A stretch of 28,235 nt of DNA from Oscillospiraceae bacterium (lineage in GTDB: Bacteria > Bacillota > Clostridia > Oscillospirales > Ruminococcaceae): assembly GCA_019420135.1 (NCBI GenBank), contig JAHZHS010000001.1, positions 1 to 28,235 on the forward strand, read 5' to 3'. This document shows positions 7,428-14,876 of this stretch, one piece after another. The notes under the pieces are model-generated. The model made no database searches. It saw only the letters and a program-made list of their open reading frames with translations, and was not told the origin of the DNA. The stretch's first letter is position 1. Every line of letters starts with the position of its first letter. The position numbers were made by a program, and so were the translations under genes.

Positions 7428-7485
7428 CTATTCACAGAGGGCGGCAGTCCGCCGCGCATTTCAATGAAAAAAAGGGGAACCATCC

Positions 7486-8352
7486 ATGAAAAAACTGTTT
7501 GTCCATCTGTCCCTGATCGCCATGGCCGCGGCCATGCTGACCGCCTGCGCCGGCGGCAATTCCGCCGTCAGCACCGCCTCCGGCACGCCGGAAGCCGCTG
7601 TCGTCCCGGCGTCTGTCGCAGCCACCCCGGCCCCCGCTCTCACGCCCAGCCCCACTCCGGAGCCGGAGCCCATGATGCTGGCCCGGGTGGAAACCCACCC
7701 CGCCGCCGAGGCGAGCATGGAGGGCATGGTCATGAGAGATACCTGGACCGAAAAGCGATACAGCCCGGAGGGCCTTTTGCTGGAGGAGCTGACCGGTCCT
7801 GTGGACGGTGAGGCGGATACCCGGGTGGAGTACAGCTACGACGATCAGGGTTACCTGGTAGGGGCGGTCCACAGCTACCGGATGGACGGCACCTGGCAGA
7901 TGGAGTCCTCGGATGCATACACCAACGATGAACACGGCAATGCCCTGACCTGGACCATGACCAACTCCAGCGGATTCCAGACGGAGAATACCTATACTTA
8001 TGAGTATGACGACAAGGGCCGCTGGATCCGGAAGGACCAGAACGATCCCACATTCCCCATGTGGAGCACGCGGGAATATACCGGCGACGGCATGGCCTGC
8101 ACCGAGTATCTGTATTATTCCGGGGGAAACCTGCGGATGATCTCCACCTATGATGATGCCGGGCGTCTGCTGCGGGAGGAGGATGTGGACAACGGGGAAA
8201 CGGGAGGGTTCCGCCAGTACACCTATGACGACCAGGGCGGTCTGGTCTGCGTCACGGTGGATTACCCGGACGATGAGCTGCCGGTCATGGATATGTGGGA
8301 GTATACCAATGAGTATGCACCCCTGTCCCAGGTGCTGGCCGACGGGGAATAA
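7486..8352 (+). CDS. YD-repeat lipoprotein
   Basis: 288 residues, ATG 7486 after an AAGGGGAA ribosome binding site. The signal peptide is typical of lipoproteins: MKK, a hydrophobic core, then LTAC with the lipid-modified Cys near residue 21. A Thr/Pro/Ala linker (APALTPSPTPEPEP) leads to a body with repeated tyrosine-aspartate units: YSYDDQGYLVG, YEYDDKGRW, STYDDAGRLL, YTYDDQGGLV. These resemble the YD/RHS repeats that build beta-rich shells or carbohydrate- and protein-binding surfaces. It is far too short to be an RHS toxin and has no toxin tip, so it is probably a surface-anchored adhesion or binding protein. It shares its promoter-like motif with the 446 and 8478 genes, and likely its downstream transcript with 8478. 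Confidence 0.8.
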   Translation: MKKLFVHLSLIAMAAAMLTACAGGNSAVSTASGTPEAAVVPASVAATPAPALTPSPTPEPEPMMLARVETHPAAEASMEGMVMRDTWTEKRYSPEGLLLEELTGPVDGEADTRVEYSYDDQGYLVGAVHSYRMDGTWQMESSDAYTNDEHGNALTWTMTNSSGFQTENTYTYEYDDKGRWIRKDQNDPTFPMWSTREYTGDGMACTEYLYYSGGNLRMISTYDDAGRLLREEDVDNGETGGFRQYTYDDQGGLVCVTVDYPDDELPVMDMWEYTNEYAPLSQVLADGE

Positions 8353-8370
8353 AAAAATTTTGCAGGGACA

Positions 8371-8398
8371 TGAAGTCCGGCAAGATCCCGACCCTATG
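8371..8398 (+). promoter_or_regulatory. Cluster-type promoter-like motif before the 8478 gene
   Basis: TGAAGTCC (8371-8378) is followed by CCTATG (8393-8398) with the same 21-nt G-to-C spacing as at 7399. An A7/T4 tract lies at 8352-8361, just upstream. It is weaker than the 366 and 7399 sites because of C-to-G in GAAC. Confidence 0.4.
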
Positions 8399-8477
8399 AA
8401 AAGGACAGAAAGCCTTTTCACCACCGGGGAGAGCTCCGGCTTTCCCGCAATATACTGAGCCAAAGGAGAAATGTGAT

Positions 8478-9305
8478 ATGAAAAAGCTGATTTCGATGCT
8501 CACCGCTCTGGGCATGGGATGTGTGTTTGTGGTTTCGGCTATGGCTGCCGGCACGGAGGGCGCAAGCTTCAACATGCAGGTGGATATGAGCCATGTGTAC
8601 ATTTCGGATGCCACCATCGAGGTGGGAGATACCTACACCTGGTATTATGACGGGGAGGCAGGCCCCGTGGATTACGGCGAGCAGGGCACCGCGCTGCGGA
8701 TCGTCAGCGGCACCACCAACGACCAGGGCGGCATGACCTTTGTCTATGAGGGCGTTGAGCCCGGCACCCATACCTTCCGGATCGTCGACCGCTGGTGGAC
8801 GACAACGTACAAGATAGTCACCGTGACCGTCGAGGCGGCCTCTTCCGATACGGAACCCGATACCTCCGCGGAGGAGCCGGAGATTTCCGACGGACAGACC
8901 GGGACGCCCGACGGCGACAGCCAGACTCCGGCGGGTGAGGATTCGTCCTCCGCACAGCAATCCGCAGCACCGGCTGCCCCGTCCGCTCCGGTGTACGAAA
9001 ACGATGAGCTGGCCGAGGCAATCGCCAACGGCACCTGGGGACAGGAATACACCACCTGCCCGGCCTGCGGCCATCACAACTGGACGGCCGGGACCGAGGG
9101 GTATGTGTGCGATACCTGCGGCCATATCGTCACCAGAGTCAAAACCGGCGCCGGCGTCAAGGGATATGTGGCACCGGCGGTCCCGGCGCCCATGACGGCG
9201 GCCCAGGCCCAGGCGGCCAACGATGCCTACCTTGCCGCCATCAAGGTCCTGCAGCAGCAGGTGGCCCAGCGGGAAGCCGCTTACCTGGCCGCGCTGAAGG
9301 GGTGA
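8478..9305 (+). CDS. Secreted protein with C-terminal zinc-ribbon-like motif
   Basis: 275 residues, ATG 8478 after AAAGGAGA. The N-terminal signal peptide (MKK, hydrophobic core, AMA-AG cleavage near residue 23) has no clear lipobox. Residues ~28-120 are beta-rich with many Thr/Tyr/Trp, suggesting an immunoglobulin-like or carbohydrate-binding fold. A long Asp/Glu/Ser/Pro linker follows. Cysteines at ~194/197 and 211/214 (C-P-A-C...C-D-T-C-G-H) form a zinc-ribbon pattern, which is unusual outside the cell. The last ~50 residues are Ala/Gln-rich and helical. It shares cysteine clusters and Ala/Gln helices with the lipoprotein at 446, so the two may work together. The function is unknown. Confidence 0.75.
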   Translation: MKKLISMLTALGMGCVFVVSAMAAGTEGASFNMQVDMSHVYISDATIEVGDTYTWYYDGEAGPVDYGEQGTALRIVSGTTNDQGGMTFVYEGVEPGTHTFRIVDRWWTTTYKIVTVTVEAASSDTEPDTSAEEPEISDGQTGTPDGDSQTPAGEDSSSAQQSAAPAAPSAPVYENDELAEAIANGTWGQEYTTCPACGHHNWTAGTEGYVCDTCGHIVTRVKTGAGVKGYVAPAVPAPMTAAQAQAANDAYLAAIKVLQQQVAQREAAYLAALKG

Positions 9306-9356
9306 GCGAGCTGGAACGGGTGAAGTTCCGGAAACAACATAATCCATAAGGCTTTC

Positions 9357-9406
9357 CCAGAAGCCGTCACACCGGAGGTCGGGGTGTGGCAGCTTCTGGC
9401 TTTTTT
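9357..9406 (+). terminator. Intrinsic terminator after the exported-protein genes
   Basis: A long stem (CCAGAAGC... to ...GCTTCTGG with one mismatch and a G-U pair) is followed by T6 at 9401-9406. It closes the 7486-9305 transcription unit. Confidence 0.85.
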
Positions 9407-9488
9407 ACAAATGCGCCGCTGGGGCAGGGACGGGGAAAATTCGGGGTCCGGTTCCAACGGCCAGAAGTTCAAAGTCTCCGACTGCACC

Positions 9489-9521
9489 AAGAGCAGCATC
9501 TTTGCGGATGCTGCTCTTTTT
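9489..9521 (+). terminator. Second intrinsic terminator
   Basis: A perfect 12-bp stem AAGAGCAGCATC / GATGCTGCTCTT around TTTGCG is followed by TTT. No plus-strand gene lies between it and the terminator at 9357-9406, so it may be a backup or may belong to a lost gene. Confidence 0.7.
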
Positions 9522-9739
9522 GATCCGGGAGGGGGCCTGTACTTTGATATTTGCCTTTTTTGGATGCTTGGCGATACAGTTTGCTGTGCGCCGCGCTTTT
9601 CTTGTTGGTCAATAACCTGCAGATCCTGCTGCCAATCCGCCTGGAAAGCCTCTTCATCATAGCCGAAATGAGCTTGATCCAGGAGATCTTTTTCCCACAA
9701 ATACGATTTTCTGCACAAGTAAGCAGGCTCCTGTGCCAT
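9522..9739 (-). pseudogene. Possible gene remnant, unrecognised
   Basis: On the minus strand from ATG 9739 a frame begins MAQEPAYLCRKSY and continues with an acidic, helical-looking stretch (KDLLDQAHFGYDEEAF, then QADWQQDLQVIDQQEKR). Codon use there looks coding, but there is no ribosome binding site. After about residue 55 the plausible reading seems to move to another frame (SKLYRQASKKGKY), which hints at a frameshift. I do not recognise a family. It may also be chance. Confidence 0.2.
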
Positions 9740-9848
9740 ACGCAAGCTGGCCGGTCCGCCAGGGAATCCGGCCGCAAAAGAAGTTCCTGCGGAGAGTGCC
9801 GTACAGGACCGGATCAATTTATGCGCTTTCTGCTTCAGAGAGGCACGT

Positions 9849-9889
9849 CCAGCGCCGGAATATCAGGTATGTACCAATTCCGGCGCTGG
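9849..9889. repeat. 13-bp perfect inverted repeat
   Basis: CCAGCGCCGGAAT (9849-9861) and ATTCCGGCGCTGG (9877-9889) flank a 15-nt loop. Neither side is followed by a T-run, so a simple intrinsic terminator is unlikely. It could be a mobile-element end, a recombination site or an RNA structure in the lacI-family 3' transcript. Confidence 0.55.
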
Positions 9890-9990
9890 CTGATAGGGGG
9901 ATTGGAATGAAAAAATAGAGATCAAACCGGCCTGCAAAGGGGAAGAAAACAAGGACCTCGCGGTGCACGGGAGTGCTTATTGGAGTGAAG

Positions 9991-10019
9991 GGATACAGTC
10001 CTGATATCCTCTCTTTTTT
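9991..10019 (+). terminator. Weak terminator-like hairpin
   Basis: GGATA (9991-9995) pairs with TATCC (10005-10009), followed by TCTCTTTTTT on the plus strand. The stem is short and no plus-strand gene lies close upstream. The rest of the 9306-10087 stretch holds only the features listed here. Confidence 0.25.
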
Positions 10020-10087
10020 AATTGTTAAGAGCGCAGTTTTCCGTGCAGGAGATTCGTTCAAAGAGGCGCCATAAAGTGCAATCAATG

Positions 10088-11095
10088 TTATATCTTGGCG
10101 GCACTTTCCCGCTCCACCAGATGGGTTGAGACCTGAATCCAAAGAGGAGGCTGGGGATCGCCGTGAATCCGCGCAAGCAACCGTTCGATGGCGAGGCTGC
10201 CCAGCTGGCTGCGCGATACCGCCATTGTGGTCAGTGGAGGAGAACAGAGCGAGGCAGTGCTGATGTCGTCGAAACCGATCACCGAAATGTCCTGCGGGAC
10301 GCGGTAGCCAAAGCACTGCAGAGCACGCACCACCGAGATAGCCAACAGGTCATCTTCCGCAAAGAAGGCGGTGGGCAGCGAGACGGCATGTGCCAGATAG
10401 TCGCACATGTCATGGAAGGCGCCCTCGGAGGTATGAGTCAGCTTGATAAAGCGGTGATTGCTCTGCAAAGAGCCCAGGCTGCGGTTGGTGGCGCGGCAGA
10501 AACCGTCGGCACGCTCGGTAAAATTGCGGATTTTGGAGCCGGAGGCGATATACCCGATGTCGGTGTGGCCGTTTTGCTGAAGGTATCGCACCGCGTGCCG
10601 GGCACCGTAGGAGTTGTTGATCGTCACGCAGTCCACCGCTTCATCGGGGAAAAAGCTGTCCAGAACCACTAACGGTACCGACAGGGAACGAAAAGGCTGA
10701 AAGTCGCGGTTATACATCTCGGTCGCCAGCAAAAGGCATCCGGCAACGTCGGTACTCTGCAGCGAGTTGATTTGCTCGCGCAGATCCTGACTCTCATAAA
10801 AATAGGAAAGGTTCAAGTGGTAGCCGTTCTGGGCGGCGGCATGGGTGGTTTGCTCGAACAGGTTCTCAAAGAACGGCGCAGCGGCCACCACGCCGCCGTG
10901 CTTTTTATAAATGGCCAGCTGAATGACCTGGGATGACTTTTGCCTTTGCACAGTGTACCCAACAGAATGGGCGTAGTTCAGAACTTTGGCGCGTGTCTGC
11001 TCACTCACACCGGGCTTGCCGTTAAGAGCCAGCGAGACGGCGGAAGGGGACAGATCGAGCTCCTGCGCGATCTTGCGGACGCCGATTTTTTTCAT
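10088..11095 (-). CDS. LacI-family transcriptional repressor of the adjacent sugar operon
   Basis: 335 residues; the ATG at 11095 follows AGGAGGT on the minus strand. Residues 4-39 are a classical LacI helix-turn-helix (VRKIAQELDLSPSAVSLALN, then GVSEQTRAKV). The rest is a periplasmic-binding-protein-like sugar-sensing domain with family hallmarks such as FRSLSVPLVVLDSFF, the IGYIASG strand and the DISVIGFDDI segment near the C-terminus. It is transcribed away from the carbohydrate operon at 11553, across a shared region with operator-like repeats at 11263-11285. Repression of both the operon and itself, relieved by the sugar or a phosphorylated intermediate, is the expected arrangement. The inducer cannot be read from sequence. 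Confidence 0.92.
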   Translation of the reverse strand: MKKIGVRKIAQELDLSPSAVSLALNGKPGVSEQTRAKVLNYAHSVGYTVQRQKSSQVIQLAIYKKHGGVVAAAPFFENLFEQTTHAAAQNGYHLNLSYFYESQDLREQINSLQSTDVAGCLLLATEMYNRDFQPFRSLSVPLVVLDSFFPDEAVDCVTINNSYGARHAVRYLQQNGHTDIGYIASGSKIRNFTERADGFCRATNRSLGSLQSNHRFIKLTHTSEGAFHDMCDYLAHAVSLPTAFFAEDDLLAISVVRALQCFGYRVPQDISVIGFDDISTASLCSPPLTTMAVSRSQLGSLAIERLLARIHGDPQPPLWIQVSTHLVERESAAKI

Positions 11096-11221
11096 GGCAG
11101 CGACCTCCTGAACTGCTTGGACTGACAGGAAAACGTGGTGCCGGGGATCAAAGCGATGCTGTATGATCTGACTTTTGAACCACAGCGGCTCCGAGGCATT
11201 GTCTCCTGACTTTTTATTTGC

Positions 11222-11250
11222 ATTTTACTGAACAATACGCCTTCTGTCAA
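11222..11250 (-). promoter_or_regulatory. Sigma-A promoter of the LacI-family gene
   Basis: On the minus strand TTGACA (11250-11245), 17-nt spacer, TAAAAT (11227-11222). It is about 125 nt before the start codon at 11095. Confidence 0.8.
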
Positions 11251-11262
11251 CAGAATGTTTCG

Positions 11263-11285
11263 ACAATCGTTTAGTGAACGTTTAT
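11263..11285. promoter_or_regulatory. Operator-like repeats for the LacI-family regulator
   Basis: Two adjacent sites share CGTTTA: ACAATCGTTTAG (11263-11274) and GTGAACGTTTAT (11274-11285). The second is a near-palindrome centred on CG, as in LacI-family operators. They sit 13 bp upstream of the repressor's -35 box. Confidence 0.45.
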
Positions 11286-11376
11286 CTTTAAAAATTTGTC
11301 TCAACCCCTTTTGATGGTGAAAAGATACAAGGTGAGAGGGCCTGTTTTGGCATTTGAACGAAAAATAGAGCGGAAT

Positions 11377-11406
11377 TTGAAAGTCCGCCATCCGGCACGC
11401 TATGAT
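11377..11406 (+). promoter_or_regulatory. Sigma-A promoter of the carbohydrate operon
   Basis: TTGAAA (11377-11382), 18-nt spacer, TATGAT (11401-11406). It predicts an untranslated leader of about 140 nt. No other feature was found between 11096 and 11552 beyond those listed. Confidence 0.6.
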
Positions 11407-11520
11407 AAATATCGGAGATGGGCAAGACGATCATTCAACGGTACAGTTGCAACATGTGAATGCAAGGCGCGCTAGCAGCAACATATTGGATGCCGGCCTG
11501 TGAATTGCGATATTGTTCAT

Positions 11521-11545
11521 CCCAACGATAATTACAGTTGGGAGG
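11521..11545 (+). promoter_or_regulatory. Hairpin overlapping the ribosome binding site of the first operon gene
   Basis: CCCAAC (11521-11526) pairs with GTTGGG (11537-11542), overlapping the first bases of GGAGG (11541-11545) before ATG 11553. It might tune translation. The stem is only 6 bp. Confidence 0.3.
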
Positions 11546-11552
11546 ATACACA

Positions 11553-12371
11553 ATGGACGAACGAAGCCTTCAAAAAATCGCCTACGAGCGCCGCCTTGAA
11601 GTCCTTGACATGGTGTTCAGGACCGGAAGTGGGCATATCGGTGGAGATATGTCTTGCATGGATGCACTGGTCACGCTGTATTACGACGTGATGGACACCG
11701 ATAAAATGTTGAGTCATGACCCGATGGCGGACCATTTTATCTTAAGCAAGGGTCACTGCGCCGAGGCACTGTACACTGTGTTGGCGGACCGCGGTTTTTT
11801 CCCCAAGGAACAGCTGATGAGTTATGCGCAGTTCGGCACCAAATTGGCTGAACACCCGGTACATGGTTTGGCGGGGATCGATGTCGCCACAGGAGCACTT
11901 GGACATGGCCTTTCAGTGGCCTGCGGCATGGCGCTGGGGTATCGGAACAGCGGTGTCGGCGGTCACATTTTTACCCTGATGGGCGACGGTGAACAGGCCG
12001 AGGGCAGCATCTGGGAAGCTGTGATGTTTGCCGGCAAGTACAAGCTGGATAACCTGACGGCGATTGTGGACCGGAACCATCTGCAGATCAGCGGCGGTAC
12101 GGAGGAAGTGATGCCGCTGGGGGATCTGGGAGCCAAGTACCGACAGTTCGGCTGGAATGTGGTCAACTGCGACGGCCACGATTATGCGGCGATGAAGCAG
12201 GTGTTTCGGACTGTTGCCCCGAAACAGCCCACCGCGGTGATTCTGGATACCATAAAAGGAAAGGGCTCCGCAGTGATGGAGAACAAGGCGGAATGGCATC
12301 ACCTGATCCCGAACGAGGAAGCCTATCAGCAGATCCGGGCAGACCTGATGCGGGGCGTGAAGGAGGGGTAA
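11553..12371 (+). CDS. Transketolase-like N-terminal subunit (TPP domain), possibly D-apulose-4-phosphate type
   Basis: 272 residues, ATG 11553 after GGAGG; an upstream in-frame TTG at 11538 overlaps that site and is rejected. It carries the thiamine diphosphate motif G-D-G-E at 144-147 with the matching Asn at ~175 (IVDRN). It also has the substrate-side motifs SKGH and GHG. The usual AGHPGG reads S-G-H-I-G-G (26-31), with Ile for Pro. It pairs with the C-terminal subunit 6 bp downstream to make one active site. Split transketolases serve in general pentose-phosphate metabolism but also in dedicated pathways such as apulose-4-phosphate cleavage. A second, more canonical pair at 26722 suggests that this one is specialised. 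The substrate is inferred from context. Confidence 0.9.
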   Translation: MDERSLQKIAYERRLEVLDMVFRTGSGHIGGDMSCMDALVTLYYDVMDTDKMLSHDPMADHFILSKGHCAEALYTVLADRGFFPKEQLMSYAQFGTKLAEHPVHGLAGIDVATGALGHGLSVACGMALGYRNSGVGGHIFTLMGDGEQAEGSIWEAVMFAGKYKLDNLTAIVDRNHLQISGGTEEVMPLGDLGAKYRQFGWNVVNCDGHDYAAMKQVFRTVAPKQPTAVILDTIKGKGSAVMENKAEWHHLIPNEEAYQQIRADLMRGVKEG

Positions 12372-12376
12372 GGAAG

Positions 12377-13333
12377 ATGGCAAAGGTATCATGTCGGAAA
12401 GCATTCTGCCAGCGGCTGCTGGAACGTGCGCGGAAGGACAAAGATATTTATGCGGTTTGCACCGACAGCCGCGGCAGCGTGACCATCGGTGCAATGGCCC
12501 AGGAATTGCCCGGCCAGTTTGTGGAGGCAGGAATCGCCGAACAAAACGCGGTAGCGGTTGGCGCCGGGCTGGCACTGACGGGAAAACGGGTTTTCGTCTG
12601 CGGACCGGCCTGCTTCCTGGCAGCCCGTGCGTATGAACAGGTCAAGATTGATGTGGCCTATAACTGCACCAACGTCAAGGTCATCGGTGTATCGGCAGGT
12701 GTCAGCTACGGCCCGCTGGGCTGCACACATACCAGCCTGCACGATTTTGCCTCCATGCGGAGCCTGCCCAACATTCAGGTGCTGGCACCTGCCGACGCGG
12801 TTCAGGCGCAGGCAATCGCAGATTATCTGATGGAAAATGACGGCCCTGCCTATGTGCGCATGGGCCGCGGCGATGTGGAAGCTGTCTACCCGGAGGGGGA
12901 ACTCTTTGAAGTCGGCAAAGCCAAGCTGGTGCGGGACGGCAGCGATGTGACGCTGATCGCCTGCGGTGAGATGGTCTATTATGCCGTTCAGGCGGCACAG
13001 CTGCTGGCGGAGGAAGGCATTCATGCCCGGGTGCTGGATCTGTTTTGCCTCAAACCGGCGGATGAGGAGGCTGTGCGGCGCGCAGCCTGCGAGACCGGAG
13101 CGATTGTGACGGTGGAGGAGCACAGCGTCAACGGCGGCCTGGGTGAACTGGTGGCACGTATCACCAGTGAAAGCCATCCTGTGCCCCTGATGGCCCTGGG
13201 CTTTCCGGATGAAGAATACCTGGTGGGCAAATCGCAGGATCTGTTCCGTCATTATGGACTGACTCCAGAAAACATTGCGGACTGCGCCCGGCAGGTAATG
13301 GCAAGAAAGCAGGGGAAACAGCAGTGCAGGTGA
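12377..13333 (+). CDS. Transketolase-like C-terminal subunit (pyrimidine-binding domain)
   Basis: 318 residues, ATG 12377 after AAGGAAG. It has the pyrimidine-binding domain with the catalytic glutamate in G-I-A-E-Q-N (Glu ~55). The family pattern YGPLGCTHTSLHDFASMRSLPN follows, then the C-terminal transketolase domain, ending near residue 318. It forms a heteromeric enzyme with the product of the preceding gene. The last 10 bp overlap the FGGY kinase gene, implying translational coupling. It is specialised or general for the same reasons as its partner. Confidence 0.9.
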   Translation: MAKVSCRKAFCQRLLERARKDKDIYAVCTDSRGSVTIGAMAQELPGQFVEAGIAEQNAVAVGAGLALTGKRVFVCGPACFLAARAYEQVKIDVAYNCTNVKVIGVSAGVSYGPLGCTHTSLHDFASMRSLPNIQVLAPADAVQAQAIADYLMENDGPAYVRMGRGDVEAVYPEGELFEVGKAKLVRDGSDVTLIACGEMVYYAVQAAQLLAEEGIHARVLDLFCLKPADEEAVRRAACETGAIVTVEEHSVNGGLGELVARITSESHPVPLMALGFPDEEYLVGKSQDLFRHYGLTPENIADCARQVMARKQGKQQCR

Positions 13334-14841
13334 TTCTTTCGATTGACCAGAGCACCCAGGGAACAAAGGGGATGGTCTGGGGAATGGACGGCCGTCTGCT
13401 GAGCCGGGCGGATGTTCCCCATCGTCAGCTGATCCACGAAAATGGCTGGATCGGACATGATCTCAACGAGATCTGGTCGGCAGTCTGCAGGGCGGCTGCA
13501 CAGGCTCTGGACAGGGCCGGCGTACAGCCGGAGGATGTGGCGGTCATCGGCCTTTCCAACCAGCGGGAGACCGCCTGCTGCTGGGACCGCCGTACCGGCC
13601 AGCCACTGTACGAGGCAATCGTATGGCAGTGCGGGCGTGCAGCGGGCATCACGGACAGACTGGAAAAAGAGGGCTGGGGGAGCGCAGTGCGGCAAAAGAC
13701 CGGGTTGATGCTCTCACCCTATTTCAGCGCTCCCAAATACTGCTGGCTGCAGGAAAATGTCCCGCAGGTGTCGGAAGCCCGGCGGACAGGCTCCCTTTGC
13801 CTGGGCACGGTGGACAGTTATCTGCTGTTCCGCATGACGGAGGGGCAGGTGTTCTGCACGGATTATTCCAATGCCAGCCGGACAGGCCTGCTGAACCTGG
13901 ATACGCTGCGCTGGGATGCTGCGTTGCTGGACGCCTACGATATCGATGAACGGACGCTGCCGGAGCTGCGCGGCAGCGACGCCCCGTTCGGCACCACTAC
14001 ATTGGACGGGCTTTTCCCGAAGCCGGTGACGATTCACGCTGTGTTGGGCGACAGCCATGCTGCGCTTTATGCGCACCACTGTACGGAAGTCCATTCAGCA
14101 AAGATTACCTATGGCACCGGCAGCTCGATCATGGCCAACGCCGGAATGTCCCGGCCGCAGCCTGGGGACGGCGTCGTTACCAGCCTGGCCTGGCATATGC
14201 AGGGCAAGCCGGTTTATTGCATTGAAGGAAACATCAACTACACCGGCGCCGTCATCACCTGGCTGGTACAGGATATGAAACTGCTGGAAAGCCCCGCGCA
14301 ATCGGGGAAAATCGCAGCGGCGCTGGGGAATAACGGAGGCGTCTATCTGGTCCCGGCCTTCAGCGGCCTGGGGGCGCCTTATTTTGAAAGCGAAGCACGT
14401 GCCGCTATCCTGGGGATGAACCGGAACACAACACCGGCTCACATTGTCCGTGCAGCGGAGGAGTGCATCGCCTATCAGATTGCGGATGTCATTGCGGCGG
14501 TGGAGCAGGCCGCCGGCCAGCCTCTCCGGAGGCTGTGCGTGGACGGCGGTCCCACACGGGATGCCTTTTTGATGCAGTTCCAGGCGGATATCCTGGAAAA
14601 CTCCTTGCAAATTGGCGAAATTGAGGAATGCTCTGGCGCGGGTGCAGCATACTGCGCCGCCATCGCCGCAGGGCTTGCAGAGGAAACCACGATTTTTGGC
14701 CATATCCGGGAACGCGAAGTCCGGCCTGAGATGCCCCGTGAACAGCGCGAGGGTCTGCTTTGCGGATGGCACAACGCTGTGCAGGCAGTGGCCGAGTTAA
14801 GCCGGATGCAATCGGCAGGCAAGCAGACAAACCGCAGTTGA
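13324..14841 (+). CDS. FGGY-family carbohydrate kinase, glycerol-kinase-like
   Basis: 505 residues, probable GTG start at 13324 overlapping the previous stop by 10 bp; GTG 13330 is an alternative. The N-terminal phosphate motif is IDQSTQGTKG with Asp8. Four residues that hold glycerol in GlpK appear conserved: Arg81 and Glu82 (in NQRET), Tyr133 (SPYFS) and Asp243 (LGDSHAAL), at nearly the E. coli positions. The middle has LGTVDSYLLFRMT and TDYSNASRT, and the C-terminal ATPase half has GYP-like and VDGGPTRDAFLMQF motifs. It would phosphorylate a sugar or polyol made by the next gene's isomerase. The glycerol-like pocket could suit the branched end of D-apulose. Plain glycerol or dihydroxyacetone kinase is the main alternative, but the operon argues against it. 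Confidence 0.85.
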   Translation: MQVILSIDQSTQGTKGMVWGMDGRLLSRADVPHRQLIHENGWIGHDLNEIWSAVCRAAAQALDRAGVQPEDVAVIGLSNQRETACCWDRRTGQPLYEAIVWQCGRAAGITDRLEKEGWGSAVRQKTGLMLSPYFSAPKYCWLQENVPQVSEARRTGSLCLGTVDSYLLFRMTEGQVFCTDYSNASRTGLLNLDTLRWDAALLDAYDIDERTLPELRGSDAPFGTTTLDGLFPKPVTIHAVLGDSHAALYAHHCTEVHSAKITYGTGSSIMANAGMSRPQPGDGVVTSLAWHMQGKPVYCIEGNINYTGAVITWLVQDMKLLESPAQSGKIAAALGNNGGVYLVPAFSGLGAPYFESEARAAILGMNRNTTPAHIVRAAEECIAYQIADVIAAVEQAAGQPLRRLCVDGGPTRDAFLMQFQADILENSLQIGEIEECSGAGAAYCAAIAAGLAEETTIFGHIREREVRPEMPREQREGLLCGWHNAVQAVAELSRMQSAGKQTNRS

Positions 14842-14876
14842 ACTTCAGATTATAGCGGAAAGAAGATGACACAATT

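Noticed and set aside
7486..8352. RHS-type polymorphic toxin
   Set aside because: Only a few YD repeats are present, with a lipoprotein signal and no C-terminal toxin or immunity gene.
9463..9489. TTCAAAG followed by ...CACCA, resembling a tRNA 3' end
   Set aside because: The T-stem does not pair and no D-arm or anticodon arm can be found upstream.
13324..14841. Naming the kinase glpK
   Set aside because: The glycerol pocket is conserved but the operon contains isomerase and transketolase genes, so the substrate is uncertain.
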